A stretch of DNA of 64,000 nt from a virus. The DNA lies in IMG/VR virus record IMGVR_UViG_3300048821_000386, positions 33,389 through 97,388 of that record; one strand, given 5' to 3'. A program made the translations under genes and the position numbers. The notes below the pieces were generated by a model, which worked only from the letters and a program-made list of their open reading frames with translations, did no database searches and was not told where the DNA came from. Below are positions 8,692-17,268 of the stretch, piece by piece; within the stretch, counting starts at the first letter, position 1; every line of letters begins with the position of its first letter.

Positions 8692-8924
8692 TACGCACCT
8701 GCGACTGCTGGGGATGGAGGTGTTGGGGTGTTGCCGCCGCTCGCGTTCAGAGCGAGCATCAGCGCGCCGTTGGTGCCTGCAAACAGGCCCCAGAGCTTCG
8801 TGCTCAAGTCTGCAAATGCAGGCTGAACGGAAGCCCCGATCGCGGCGGCGAAGAAGAGAACGTCCAAACCGAGAACGATCGCAATGGAAGCGTTCCGGGT
8901 TGTCAGATCGATCCTGTATGCCAT
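8691..8924 (-). CDS. Putative holin
   Basis: A 77-residue protein with two hydrophobic segments (IAIVLGLDVLFFAAAIGASV and LWGLFAGTNGALMLALNAS) joined by a short loop and a short polar tail, the layout of a small class II holin. It lies ten bases downstream of a peptidoglycan hydrolase gene. Holins form lethal membrane lesions that release endolysin. AGGAG precedes the ATG by eight bases. The call rests on topology and neighbours. Confidence 0.7.
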   Translation of the reverse strand: MAYRIDLTTRNASIAIVLGLDVLFFAAAIGASVQPAFADLSTKLWGLFAGTNGALMLALNASGGNTPTPPSPAVAGA

Positions 8925-8933
8925 GAAGGTCTC

Positions 8934-9386
8934 CTACTTGACTTCCACTGGGGTGTACACGGTTGCGGCGCCGGTGTGGCCGATGAATGCCTGGCGCCTG
9001 GGTGGATTGAGGCGGTCGATCTGAATGTGAACGCAGGCCGGAACTTCAGCCTTGTTCTTCTCGAGGATGACCTTGTCGAAGGGAAGCTTGCTTTCGAGAC
9101 GCAGCCAGTCGAAGAGACCCTGCATCGAGACTGCGGGCGCATCGACATCGACGGCGGCGTGGCCGCCGATGCAAAGGTGGAAGGAAGCTGTCTTGCCGCC
9201 GACCTGGGCGTTGTGGCCAGGATCGCGGTAGCTGTCATGAACGCGGACAGCTCCGAACTTGTCATGGATGGGTTCGAGAACCTCCTCGCAGAGGAATGTC
9301 ACATTCTCGATGACGTGGGAATCAGCACCTGCCAGGACAGTCAGTCCGGGTTCAGTGTCTGCGAAGTGCGGTGTAAGTTGTGACAT
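8934..9386 (-). CDS. Endolysin, peptidase M15-like L,D/D-Ala-D-Ala carboxypeptidase
   Basis: About 150 residues from the ATG at 9386 (AGGA upstream). The M15/VanY-like metal-binding pattern is visible: an SYRDPGHN segment, GGKTASFH with the first zinc His, HAAVDVD with the zinc Asp, and a later VHIQI with the final His. Such enzymes cleave peptide cross-links in peptidoglycan. Together with the adjacent holin and membrane protein it makes a lysis cassette embedded in the virion gene block. Confidence 0.8.
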   Translation of the reverse strand: MSQLTPHFADTEPGLTVLAGADSHVIENVTFLCEEVLEPIHDKFGAVRVHDSYRDPGHNAQVGGKTASFHLCIGGHAAVDVDAPAVSMQGLFDWLRLESKLPFDKVILEKNKAEVPACVHIQIDRLNPPRRQAFIGHTGAATVYTPVEVK

Positions 9387-9394
9387 GTCATTTC

Positions 9395-10099
9395 CTAACT
9401 TGACGGCCAACCTGTGACCGTGATCTGGATTTTGTTACCGGTGATGACGGCTGCATACTGCAGAGCTTGCGGCACAGATACAGTAGGATCCCCGAGGAGA
9501 GGCTCGATGCTCATGTAAAGGTCCTCGACCGAAAATGAGGTCGGATCGATGTCATCTGGAAACAGAATGTCGAACGACTGACTCAAATCCTGGCCAATCC
9601 GCCGTCTTGGAATGACCTTGATCTGATCGAGCTGAAGGGCTGGAAATGCATCCAGAAGAGGAGAAACAGGTGGAGGTGTCAGCAGGTTCAAAATGCCGGT
9701 GGTGAATGTCCACTGGTAGCTGACATTCATCGATTCGCCGGCGGGGTTCATCACGTCTTCGGTCGAAAGGGACGCATCAGCGCCCAGCAGCATCGCCGTG
9801 TAGAGCGTGTTCTCCTGGAAGTGTCTTGTGGGTGTGAAGGTCGCAATCGTGCGACCTGTTGAGTCATCTGCGAACGACCAGGCTCCTTCAACATTGAATG
9901 TTGAAGGAGCGGCCTCGCCAGCAACGAGCTGGCCCGATGTGAGAACTTGAGTTGGAGCGGGGAACGTCAACGAGAACGTGCTATCGTTCAGCGTCGAGGT
10001 GTCGAGCGCCTGGTCGAAAGCGACGATGATCGCCTGGCCAAGAACCACATCAGTTTCTTGATCGGACGGCGTTGCCTGAAGTACGACGGGTGCGGACAT
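9395..10099 (-). CDS. Bacterial Ig-like (Big_5/SbsA-type) virion protein
   Basis: A 234-residue protein. Residues 5-130 match the Big_5 pattern: paired PSDQETDVVLGQAIIVAFDQ, a TSTLNDSTFSL segment, a STGRTIATFTPTRHFQENTLY segment and a closing YQWTFTTG strand. A second, less clear beta domain follows. Ig-like domains commonly decorate capsids or tails and help attachment to cells. Its 5' end overlaps the previous gene by 50 bases in another frame. Confidence 0.65.
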   Translation of the reverse strand: MSAPVVLQATPSDQETDVVLGQAIIVAFDQALDTSTLNDSTFSLTFPAPTQVLTSGQLVAGEAAPSTFNVEGAWSFADDSTGRTIATFTPTRHFQENTLYTAMLLGADASLSTEDVMNPAGESMNVSYQWTFTTGILNLLTPPPVSPLLDAFPALQLDQIKVIPRRRIGQDLSQSFDILFPDDIDPTSFSVEDLYMSIEPLLGDPTVSVPQALQYAAVITGNKIQITVTGWPSS

Positions 10100-10670
10100 T
10101 CTTCTTGGCCTTCTTCGCAGACTTCTTCGCGGGCTTCTTGACAGGCTGTTCGCTGGACTCCACTACCTCTTCGGTAATGGCGCAGAGACCTGTGGTCTCG
10201 GTCTCGAAGTCAACGCTCTTGAGCGTGCCAGTCGTCCGGATTTCGCGCTCGAACCGCTTGGCTTCAGTCTTGGATCTGGGAGTTGCGATGTAGAGGTTGC
10301 CGCGGCGATCGCGGCCGACGAATACCTTCTTGCCGGTGTCTTCTTCGGTGATTGCCGAGGTCTGGCCACCGGTTCCCTTGAACCCTTTGGTGGCCATGTC
10401 CTTGCCGGTGACGTCGATCAGCTTCTTCTCTTCCAATGCCTTGCGGATCGGAATCTGCTGAGACTGTTCGTCCACAATGCCGATGGGCCGGTTCGGGCCC
10501 AGGACGAAGCCGCCACACTGGAAGGTCTTCACCAGGGCGGTGTTCAGCATCAAGGTGTGACCTACGAGGTCGACAGGTTGTACAAGCTTCCGGCGGCTCG
10601 GCGCCTTTGCTATCGAGGCCAGCGTTTTCTTGAACTCTTCGCTGCCGGGCATCACGATCAGACTGGACAT
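10050..10670 (-). CDS. Unrecognised capsid-region protein with Lys-rich tail
   Basis: A 206-residue protein. The main part is mixed alpha/beta (KTFQCGGFVLGPNRPIGIV) and the last 35 residues are strongly basic (PVKKPAKKSAKKAKKNVR), suggesting contact with DNA or with acidic capsid surfaces. GGAG lies five bases before the ATG and a CTTTGGTA motif 39 bases upstream. It may be a head completion or decoration protein; no family is recognised. Confidence 0.6.
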   Translation of the reverse strand: MSSLIVMPGSEEFKKTLASIAKAPSRRKLVQPVDLVGHTLMLNTALVKTFQCGGFVLGPNRPIGIVDEQSQQIPIRKALEEKKLIDVTGKDMATKGFKGTGGQTSAITEEDTGKKVFVGRDRRGNLYIATPRSKTEAKRFEREIRTTGTLKSVDFETETTGLCAITEEVVESSEQPVKKPAKKSAKKAKKNVRTRRTSGNAVRSRN

Positions 10671-10708
10671 AGGATCTCCACTTCCGAGTGTCGATAAAGG
10701 CGGAGATC

Positions 10709-10716
10709 TACCAAAG
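10709..10716 (-). promoter_or_regulatory. CTTTGGTA motif, candidate phage promoter (copy 2)
   Basis: The minus strand reads CTTTGGTAGATCTC, 39 bases before the ATG at 10670 and 13 bases after a hairpin. Confidence 0.45.
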
Positions 10717-10728
10717 ACTCAGGGTTGG

Positions 10729-10757
10729 CCAGGCGGAAGTTTAAGGCCTCCGCCTGG
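10729..10757 (-). terminator. Hairpin between a coiled-coil gene and the CTTTGGTA motif
   Basis: A nine-base perfect stem (CCAGGCGGA at 10729-10737, TCCGCCTGG at 10749-10757) lies after the stop of the gene at 10769. No long T-run follows. Confidence 0.5.
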
Positions 10758-10768
10758 ACATGATTTGG

Positions 10769-11005
10769 TTAGCTGGCCGCGGGAACGGCGGGAGCTGCGG
10801 GTGCAAGCGCGGCCTGGAACTTGGTCACCTCGGCCTGCACCGCCTGCGCGGCGGTCTCAATCGCGGGGTCCACGTTCGGCGAGTTGGCGATGGTTGTGTT
10901 GAGCGTGGTGACCTGTGCTTGAAGACTGGCAAGTCCGGCCAGCACCAGCACATCCTCGGCCTGAAGCGCCGCGACCGCTGTGTTAAGATCGTCGATTGCT
11001 GCCAT
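10769..11005 (-). CDS. Small coiled-coil protein
   Basis: 78 residues from the ATG at 11005, preceded by AAGGAGG at good spacing. The sequence (DDLNTAVAALQAEDVLVLAG, then LASLQAQVTTLNTTIAN) has a clear heptad pattern and an Ala/Pro-rich end. It lies just after the major capsid gene, where small head accessory or internal proteins are common. The function is unknown. Confidence 0.7.
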   Translation of the reverse strand: MAAIDDLNTAVAALQAEDVLVLAGLASLQAQVTTLNTTIANSPNVDPAIETAAQAVQAEVTKFQAALAPAAPAVPAAS

Positions 11006-11107
11006 GAAAACCTCCTTGGTTACATAGGGTGGGTGTTTGTGTCTAGGCCGATTGAATTTCGTATACATCGGGCCTCGCTGAGAAACGGTTGCAGGTCACT
11101 ACACGAA

Positions 11108-11129
11108 GGGCGGCGGTTGCCCGCCGCCC
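11108..11129 (-). terminator. Hairpin after the major capsid gene
   Basis: A nine-base G+C stem (GGGCGGCGG and CCGCCGCCC) encloses a loop that reads GCAA on the minus strand. It sits 27 bases past the major capsid stop. There is no T-run, so it may stabilise the mRNA 3' end rather than terminate. Confidence 0.55.
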
Positions 11130-11155
11130 GATGGTTGCACAGAACTGACTGTTGG

Positions 11156-12481
11156 TTAGGCGTTGACGTTGAGCGGGTTGGCCGGATCGAAGATCGGCGC
11201 CGTGCCCAGATCGGTGTAGGTGCTGTCCGAATCCGACAGGTTGTACACGGTGCGGGCGGGCATCACGAACTCGTTCGGGCGGATCTTCACGTTGCGGGCG
11301 ACCGCGATGGCCTGACCCTCGTTGAGGATGCCGAAGCCGTAGGTCTCTTCGATCGACATGTTCTGGATGTTGTACTGGCCGTCTTCCCAGCTCTTGACAT
11401 GAGGCTCTTCAGCCACAATCAGGGCACCGAGGTTGCGGCTGTTGAACATCATGATGTCGGTCGTGCGCTGCTCGGGATCGAAGTTCACGAACGGGCTGAC
11501 CAGGATCCGGAAAGGAATGCCGAGGTAGTTCGGCAGGATCGGGGCCGACGTCATGTTCTGGTAGTTGCCAGAAGTCGCCTGCGACACTTCGCCGCCGGTG
11601 AGGTGACCGTTGGTGTACTGCCCGGTCTGGCCTTGGCCGATGCCGAGTCCGCCGTTGTTGTAGAACTTGTTGCCAAGCACAGCGAGGTTGCCGGTGAAGT
11701 TGGCGAAGAAGCTGCCGCCGCCTGCCTGGATGGCAAACTCACGGAGGACAGGATCCTTGACCCACATCAGCCACGCCATCGGGTGGACCAGGAGCGTGTC
11801 GGGCACGAAGCCGTTGAGCAGCACAGCCGCGTACATATCGAACACGTCGTCCACTGTCATGGAGCCGTTCAGCACGCCCTTGTAGTTACGGCCGGTCGTG
11901 ACACCCTTGATCGGCTGCAGCGGGGAGCTGGACAGGCGGGAGGTCGGGTCGTTGTCGAAGACCAACGTGCCGAGCTTCGTGATGAAGTCGAAGATGTACT
12001 CTTCCTTGTGACGCGCGAGAGCATTGCCGGCCAGACGCAGCCAGAAGTTGATCCAGGGATAGGCCGATTCCTCGACGAACCGCTTGGCGATCTTCAGGCG
12101 AAGGCCGTGACGCTTGACGGTCACCCCGAAGGACTGCGCACCACCAATGTTGATGTTGTAGATCGGCAGATCCATACCGTCGCCGGTTTCCTCTGCACGC
12201 AGAGGCTCGACGGCCGGGAATACGGTCATCATGCCGGGCTTGTACTGGATCTTCTGAAGCAGGTGGGTGCCGATCAACATCGGCTCGATCCCTTCCTGCA
12301 CGATGGTCGTCATCGCCTTCGGAATCATGAAGGCAGCGTTCTGGATGTCCAGGGCATCGTTGATGTCGACATTCTTATCGGCGACCGGGTCCCACCCGTT
12401 CGTGCGGAAGATTGTCGCAAACCGATCCTGCAGTTCAAGTTCTGCCTTGAATTGTTCGGGAGTGACCTTGGTCTTTGACAT
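11156..12481 (-). CDS. Putative major capsid protein
   Basis: 441 residues from the ATG at 12481 (MSKTKVTPEQFKAELELQDR). An upstream in-frame extension is rejected because GAGGAGGG lies at correct spacing before this ATG. The sequence has the helix-rich N-terminus and the long beta/alpha core usual for HK97-fold capsid proteins, with a YPWINFWLRLAGNALARHKE segment. It is three genes downstream of the protease/scaffold and is followed by a stable hairpin. No other protein here is a better candidate except the 598-residue neighbour. Confidence 0.75.
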   Translation of the reverse strand: MSKTKVTPEQFKAELELQDRFATIFRTNGWDPVADKNVDINDALDIQNAAFMIPKAMTTIVQEGIEPMLIGTHLLQKIQYKPGMMTVFPAVEPLRAEETGDGMDLPIYNINIGGAQSFGVTVKRHGLRLKIAKRFVEESAYPWINFWLRLAGNALARHKEEYIFDFITKLGTLVFDNDPTSRLSSSPLQPIKGVTTGRNYKGVLNGSMTVDDVFDMYAAVLLNGFVPDTLLVHPMAWLMWVKDPVLREFAIQAGGGSFFANFTGNLAVLGNKFYNNGGLGIGQGQTGQYTNGHLTGGEVSQATSGNYQNMTSAPILPNYLGIPFRILVSPFVNFDPEQRTTDIMMFNSRNLGALIVAEEPHVKSWEDGQYNIQNMSIEETYGFGILNEGQAIAVARNVKIRPNEFVMPARTVYNLSDSDSTYTDLGTAPIFDPANPLNVNA

Positions 12482-12558
12482 GTGAAAAATACCCTCCTCA
12501 GGGCGGTTTGGTCCAACGTGGGCCGGCGGATTGTAAAGGTGTGCGTCAGAGACCGCAG

Positions 12559-12759
12559 TTATCGTTTGGTCTCGACTTGGATATGCTGGCGACACCGGCG
12601 ATCGGGGCATTGGAATGCTCCGGCGATCTCACCTGCTGGGTTCTTCTTGACCACAAGCTTGTCGCAGACGCGGCCTGTGCCATCGGAGCGTTTTGCCATG
12701 CACCGCAGACCGTCGCCCTTGACATACGCTTGCCCATGGGTGATCACGATCTGCGGCAT
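12559..12759 (-). CDS. Small zinc-ribbon-like protein
   Basis: 66 residues (MPQIVITHGQAYVKGDG...). Four Cys in the pattern RCMAK, VCDKL and QCPDRRC suggest one zinc site, somewhat like Com-type translational regulators or small zinc ribbons. GGAG precedes the ATG by seven bases. It lies just upstream of the capsid gene, 77 bases from its ATG, so a regulatory or assembly role is possible but not shown. Confidence 0.6.
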   Translation of the reverse strand: MPQIVITHGQAYVKGDGLRCMAKRSDGTGRVCDKLVVKKNPAGEIAGAFQCPDRRCRQHIQVETKR

Positions 12760-12800
12760 GGAGTCTCCAACCAACTGTTAGTAAGGTGAGTGTGCCTGGA

Positions 12801-14597
12801 TTACAGGAGCACGCGGACCAGGACGTAGGTGCCGTACTCGGGCCGGGCCTGAGTCTTCTGCAACTGAGAGGCCTTGTAGATGCCGTCAGTCGTCAGATTC
12901 AGGTCGTAAGGCAGGCCGGCAGTGGCCGAGCCGCCCATCATGATGGCCGCCGGATTCGGATCGGTCATCGGGCCAACCATGCGAGACGGATCCCACAGGG
13001 TCTTGATGCGGTTCGAGAACCCGATCTTGTTGATCATGTTCACGACGCCGATGATGCGACCGACCAGATCAACCGGAGAGTTGACTGCCGGGTTGAACAC
13101 CGTGTAGTTGCCCTGGTCGTTCTGGAACTGCGAAAAGGTCACGCCTGCGCCGGTGGTGGGAAGGCCTGTGAAGTGGGCAAAGGTGCGTCCATAGCCCTGC
13201 ACGTAGCCCTGAATGCCGTCGGTCGTTGCGTCTTGCTGCAGCGTGTTCGGCGTGGCGCCAATCCACGGCACCTTCAGCACATACTGGGTCTGGATGGCCG
13301 TGCCCATCTCGTGCATGTAATTCATGACCTGGAATCCGATGGGGTTCAGGCCTTCGAGGCGGTACAGGATGCCGCCGGCGAGCGAGGTGTCGATGATCTT
13401 CACGCCGCCGATGTACTGGAAGACGTTCCGAGTGCAAACGCCGATCGGACGGGCTGTGCCGTACGAGTAAGGGACTGCCGTGCCCACATGGCCCACGTCG
13501 TCGATGTCGCTGGTGAAGACGAAGGAGTTGGTGCCGGCCAGGAGCGCGCCGTCAACCACACCCGTGAGGGTCAGTGTGGTCGTGGTGGCCGCGATGGTCA
13601 CAGCGTTCAGGTTGAACACTGCGGTGTAAGCAGCCTGTGCCGCAACTTGGGTGGTCTGGGCAGTCGCCAGGTTGGCCAGAGCGGTGTTGTAGGCCGCCAG
13701 AGCCGCAGACTGGTTGGCAAGGTCCGTCGCCGTCACTGTGTTGCCGGCCGTGGTCACAACCACATTCGCGGCGGTGAGAGCGGTGTTGGCAGTCGTCACA
13801 GCGGTGTTGGCTGTGGTCAGCGCGGTGTTCGCGGCGGTGAGAGCCGCGTTGGCAGCAGTCACAGCGGAGGCAGGAGCCAGGGCGGTAATCGCTGCAGTCA
13901 CAGCGGTCGCAGCCGCGGCCAGTGTCCCGTTGAACTCAACTGTGGCAGGCGTGCCAGCCGCGCCAACCTGGAAGACCAGCTGACCGACGAAGGAGTCGCC
14001 GGCCGCTGCCACTGTGTAGACCAGGGTCGACTGGGTCGCAGCAGCGGAGGGATTGAGCACCGGAACCAGAGGAACGTTGGTGGCGGACCCGGACACTGTC
14101 GTGCCGGTCGTCACGCTCGGGAACAGGGTGCAGTTCCAGGCCCAGTTGATGTCAGTCCAGCTGACCGCAATCACGGTGCCATTGGTCAGGGTGACGTTGC
14201 CAGGCGCGGCATCGGCAGGAGCTGCCAGAACGCAATGGTCGCCAGGAGTCACGGCGTTGCCGGTGCGAGGATCAATGGTGAACTGATCGATCGATCCCGC
14301 TCCCCACTGAATGATGCACCACACGTTGGAACCGGCGGGAGTCTTTCCGCATTGCAGGCCGGAAGGAACGAGCGCGCCGCTCTTGTCTTGCCCAATCAGA
14401 TGCTGCGAGCTGAGCACGACAGACGCCAACTTCGGATGGCCTTGATCCTGACGCAGACCCGGCAGATAGGGCGCCGGATACGGAACAGGCAGCCAGGGCT
14501 TCAGGGGCTCAGAGAGCTCCAGGTCCGGGGTCGTCTGACCGATACGGTCCTGCCCGAACAGTTTGCCGGTGTACTGGTTATTGAGATCGACTGGCAT
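12801..14597 (-). CDS. Capsid-region structural protein with a heptad-repeat insertion
   Basis: A 598-residue protein between the protease/scaffold and the capsid gene. Residues 1-220 and 350-598 look like globular beta-rich virion domains (SPVDLVGRIIGVVNMINKIG near the C-terminus). Between them, about residues 230-330, lies a low-complexity helix made of seven-residue TAANTAL-type units, predicted to form a coiled coil. It could be a second capsid subunit, decoration protein or internal head protein. Confidence 0.6.
   Translation of the reverse strand: MPVDLNNQYTGKLFGQDRIGQTTPDLELSEPLKPWLPVPYPAPYLPGLRQDQGHPKLASVVLSSQHLIGQDKSGALVPSGLQCGKTPAGSNVWCIIQWGAGSIDQFTIDPRTGNAVTPGDHCVLAAPADAAPGNVTLTNGTVIAVSWTDINWAWNCTLFPSVTTGTTVSGSATNVPLVPVLNPSAAATQSTLVYTVAAAGDSFVGQLVFQVGAAGTPATVEFNGTLAAAATAVTAAITALAPASAVTAANAALTAANTALTTANTAVTTANTALTAANVVVTTAGNTVTATDLANQSAALAAYNTALANLATAQTTQVAAQAAYTAVFNLNAVTIAATTTTLTLTGVVDGALLAGTNSFVFTSDIDDVGHVGTAVPYSYGTARPIGVCTRNVFQYIGGVKIIDTSLAGGILYRLEGLNPIGFQVMNYMHEMGTAIQTQYVLKVPWIGATPNTLQQDATTDGIQGYVQGYGRTFAHFTGLPTTGAGVTFSQFQNDQGNYTVFNPAVNSPVDLVGRIIGVVNMINKIGFSNRIKTLWDPSRMVGPMTDPNPAAIMMGGSATAGLPYDLNLTTDGIYKASQLQKTQARPEYGTYVLVRVLL
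13755..13870. repeat. Degenerate 21-base tandem repeats encoding seven-residue heptads
   Basis: Imperfect units of about 21 bases (cores such as GCGGTGTTGGC and GCGGTGAGAGC) repeat in frame inside the 598-residue gene and encode TAANTAL/TTANTAV-like heptads. The array has probably grown by slippage. Confidence 0.65.
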
Positions 14598-14630
14598 GAT
14601 AGTTTCTCCTGCAACCTAAGTCTTGGTTGC

Positions 14631-17009
14631 TTAGCTGAGCTGCACACGGCCGTAACGAACATCGGCGATGTACCGCTCGCGGTCCGTTGCGTCGTGAATG
14701 TAGGTGAGCATGCGCTGAAGCTTTTGGGTGTCTTGCACCGTGAGCGCAGGGATCAGGGCCGGCTCGCGGTCCGTACCATCCACCTCATCTACGTGAGCGT
14801 TGTCGTTTACCGTGGTTCCCTGGTCGGTGCCAGCTTTCCCCGGTTCGGCCGCGGTGCTCCATTGCAGCTCGGCGAAAAGATCGGTCACAGCGTCTTTCAG
14901 ACTCTGGATATGGCGTTTGGCGAACTCGGCAATCTTGTCCTGGATCTGCGTGGGATTGAGGCCGGTGTAGCCATCCTTCTTCCGCAGGCAGTTGTGCATG
15001 ACCAGGGTTGTTGCCAGACTGGTCTTCGAGTCCATGAGAACGGCGGCGAGCACACGATCCTTGGTGGCGACCGATGTCCTGATCACGGCCAGCTCGTCGG
15101 TCAGGCCGAGGACGGCCTCGTCCTTTTCGGCAAGCTCGTCCTTGGTGACGAGCAGGGAGTCCTTCACATTCTCGGCGAGGTACTTCTTGGCCCAGTCGAC
15201 GTAACGGTCCTTGTTCCACCGCTCGCCAATGGCACTGTGAAGATCCTCGATCTTGTACTGCAGGCCGTGAGTGTCTGAGCTAGCCACCTTGTGGTGCTTG
15301 TCCAGGCATTCGTAATGGCCAAGAATCTCCTTGACCACTGCGGCCCGGGTGTCCTTGTCGCCATCTTCGGCGTCGAAGAGATTCAGCCCGGCGGCCAGAG
15401 CCGTGAGTTCGTCACTGATCTCGATGCCCTCGGTGGCCGTGGTATTGATCTTGTCTTCGGTCTTGGAGGCCACGGAACACTTCAACGTCTTGCCCTTTCT
15501 CTCAACGCAGGCCCGGATCTTCTCCTTGGCGCCGTCGCTGATCTTGGCCCGGCCCAGCAGCCGGAGGGCTGCGGTGTGATGCGCGCAGTCTTCCACGGGG
15601 AAGGTGCGATTCGGGCCACAGAAGGACTTGCCACCCAGTTTCTTGCGGGCTTCCGCATCCAGCTTGGCGTCCTTGATCTGTTCGTCCTTGAGCTCGCCGC
15701 CGGTGCCCGCGGCATCCATCTCGGTGCAAAGCTCGTCGTAAACCTTCTGCTCGTCGGCGAAGAATGCTTGGTCCTCGTCGGTCAATGTGAATCCCGACCA
15801 GTCGCAAACCCCGTCCACGCATTCGGTTGCTTCGGCAACCGCTGTCGTAATGGCAGCCGCATCGTTCACGCCATCGGCTACTGCGGGAACTGCAGCGAGA
15901 TCGGCGTTCATGCAGGCATCGTCAATCGCAACCGGATCAGCCTTGCTCGCTTCCCTCTTCCAGCCGTTCTTGCGGATCTTGGCGGTGAGTGTGGACTGCA
16001 GACTGCGCCGGGAGGTCTTCTCTTCGTCTGACTCAGGTGCCCAGGCCGTGAGTTGATCTTGCAGATCGAATGCTTGCGCTGCCGTCAAATCGGGGCTCTT
16101 GAGAGTCTGTTGTGCGACGGCCACATCAATCGTCATCTTTGGTTCCTCGTATTCAATCACGATGTCCGACTCGTACAGGCTGTCGGTCAGTTTGAGGCCC
16201 CTATCGATAGCAAACTGCTGGTCATCGAGAGGCAGACCAAGGAAGAACATCTTCTCGAGGGAATCCTTCAATTCGTAGGACTTCACCTGAGCAAACGGGT
16301 CGGCTCCAAAGTTGACGAAGCTGAGTTCCTTGTACTTGAACCTTCCCGAGATCAGGAAGGCCATGCGCCCATCGACGATCTCACCGGGGCGGTGTTCGCA
16401 CTTGTCCTCCGATGCCCAGTCGGTGTGGCAGATGGAGCAGGTGGCCGAGTCAGTAATCGCACCGGCAGAAACGCACAGATACTCGTCACGGAGTATCTTC
16501 TGAATCGCTTCAGGGTTGGTCAGAGTCAAACCCAGTTCGATATGACCGATGCCCTGGTAGCCCTTCACGCGGGCCAGGTTGTCCTGAATCCAGTCCACCG
16601 TCTTGAACACGTTGAACTTGCCGCCGGTCTTTGAATCCCGGTTATAGAAGACTGAATCCTTCAGAACCGGAAAGTCCCTGGCGTACTTCCAGGAGTCGTC
16701 GATGTACTTGGCCTCACGAATCCGGCCCAGCACGTCGCCTTCTTTGTCGTGCCCGCGAAGAACGGGAAGCGGTGCGACCCCTTTGGGAATCCAGGTCTGA
16801 ACCGCGTCCTGCATGCAATCGGGACGATAGAACTTGCGATTGCCCGTTACGATGCCGGCGTGAGTCGCGTCCACGCGAACGAGCAGGCTGTGGCCTGTCT
16901 CGGACTTCGAGTCCTTGCACTCGAACAGGAATCTCTTGTTCTCAAGAACCGCGCTCGGACGAAACGTCAGAAAGTCGTGGATCTTGAGCCAACGGCGTTC
17001 GCTCAGCAT
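14631..17009 (-). CDS. Prohead protease/scaffold fusion
   Basis: About 792 residues from the ATG at 17009 (AAGG upstream). The N-terminal 280 residues look like phage capsid maturation proteases (GVAPLPVLRGHDKEGDVLGR, then YLCVSAGAITDSATC) with a four-Cys patch (CSICHTDWASEDKCEH). The middle is acidic and helical like a scaffold core. A SFCGPNRTFPVEDCAHHTAA segment near residue 480 resembles the DUF6582-type motif found in capsid protease and scaffold proteins. It lies between portal and capsid genes, the canonical position. Catalytic residues cannot be assigned by eye. Confidence 0.75.
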   Translation of the reverse strand: MLSERRWLKIHDFLTFRPSAVLENKRFLFECKDSKSETGHSLLVRVDATHAGIVTGNRKFYRPDCMQDAVQTWIPKGVAPLPVLRGHDKEGDVLGRIREAKYIDDSWKYARDFPVLKDSVFYNRDSKTGGKFNVFKTVDWIQDNLARVKGYQGIGHIELGLTLTNPEAIQKILRDEYLCVSAGAITDSATCSICHTDWASEDKCEHRPGEIVDGRMAFLISGRFKYKELSFVNFGADPFAQVKSYELKDSLEKMFFLGLPLDDQQFAIDRGLKLTDSLYESDIVIEYEEPKMTIDVAVAQQTLKSPDLTAAQAFDLQDQLTAWAPESDEEKTSRRSLQSTLTAKIRKNGWKREASKADPVAIDDACMNADLAAVPAVADGVNDAAAITTAVAEATECVDGVCDWSGFTLTDEDQAFFADEQKVYDELCTEMDAAGTGGELKDEQIKDAKLDAEARKKLGGKSFCGPNRTFPVEDCAHHTAALRLLGRAKISDGAKEKIRACVERKGKTLKCSVASKTEDKINTTATEGIEISDELTALAAGLNLFDAEDGDKDTRAAVVKEILGHYECLDKHHKVASSDTHGLQYKIEDLHSAIGERWNKDRYVDWAKKYLAENVKDSLLVTKDELAEKDEAVLGLTDELAVIRTSVATKDRVLAAVLMDSKTSLATTLVMHNCLRKKDGYTGLNPTQIQDKIAEFAKRHIQSLKDAVTDLFAELQWSTAAEPGKAGTDQGTTVNDNAHVDEVDGTDREPALIPALTVQDTQKLQRMLTYIHDATDRERYIADVRYGRVQLS

Positions 17010-17079
17010 GTCCAACCTTGTATGAAACCAACTGTTAGTTAGTCGCCCGGGTAACAGGTACTGTCCGGCGCCCCACTAC

Positions 17080-17268
17080 CTAACGATTGAGAGGAATCTC
17101 AAGCAGGAAGGGACCTCCCTGCGGGATGGGCTGAATCGATGCATTGCTCTGGAACAGAGCGGACGCATCCTGCGCAAGTGCCTGTTGCAGCGGAGTCACT
17201 CTGGAGTTCTGCATCCCAGGACCGTTAAGCTGCACGACCGGCAATGGCATATTCAAGTTCGGCATCAT
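17080..17268 (-). CDS. Small Pro/Gln-rich protein between portal and protease
   Basis: 62 residues (MMPNLNMPLPVVQLNGPGMQ...). GAGGT lies just before the tandem ATGs. Its 5' end overlaps the 3' end of the portal gene by 44 bases in another frame. A CCTATACTAG motif 108 bases upstream, inside the portal gene, may drive this gene and the protease/capsid genes behind it. The function is unknown. Confidence 0.55.
   Translation of the reverse strand: MMPNLNMPLPVVQLNGPGMQNSRVTPLQQALAQDASALFQSNASIQPIPQGGPFLLEIPLNR

Noticed and set aside
13700-13900. CRISPR-like repeat array
   Set aside because: The repeats are in-frame heptad codons without spacers.
12786-15278. An 830-codon open frame on the plus strand, and other long plus-strand frames at 10760-12478, 17741-19444 and 21827-23635
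   Set aside because: They lie opposite clear minus-strand virion genes, lack ribosome binding sites and read as typical antisense shadows of G+C-rich coding sequence.
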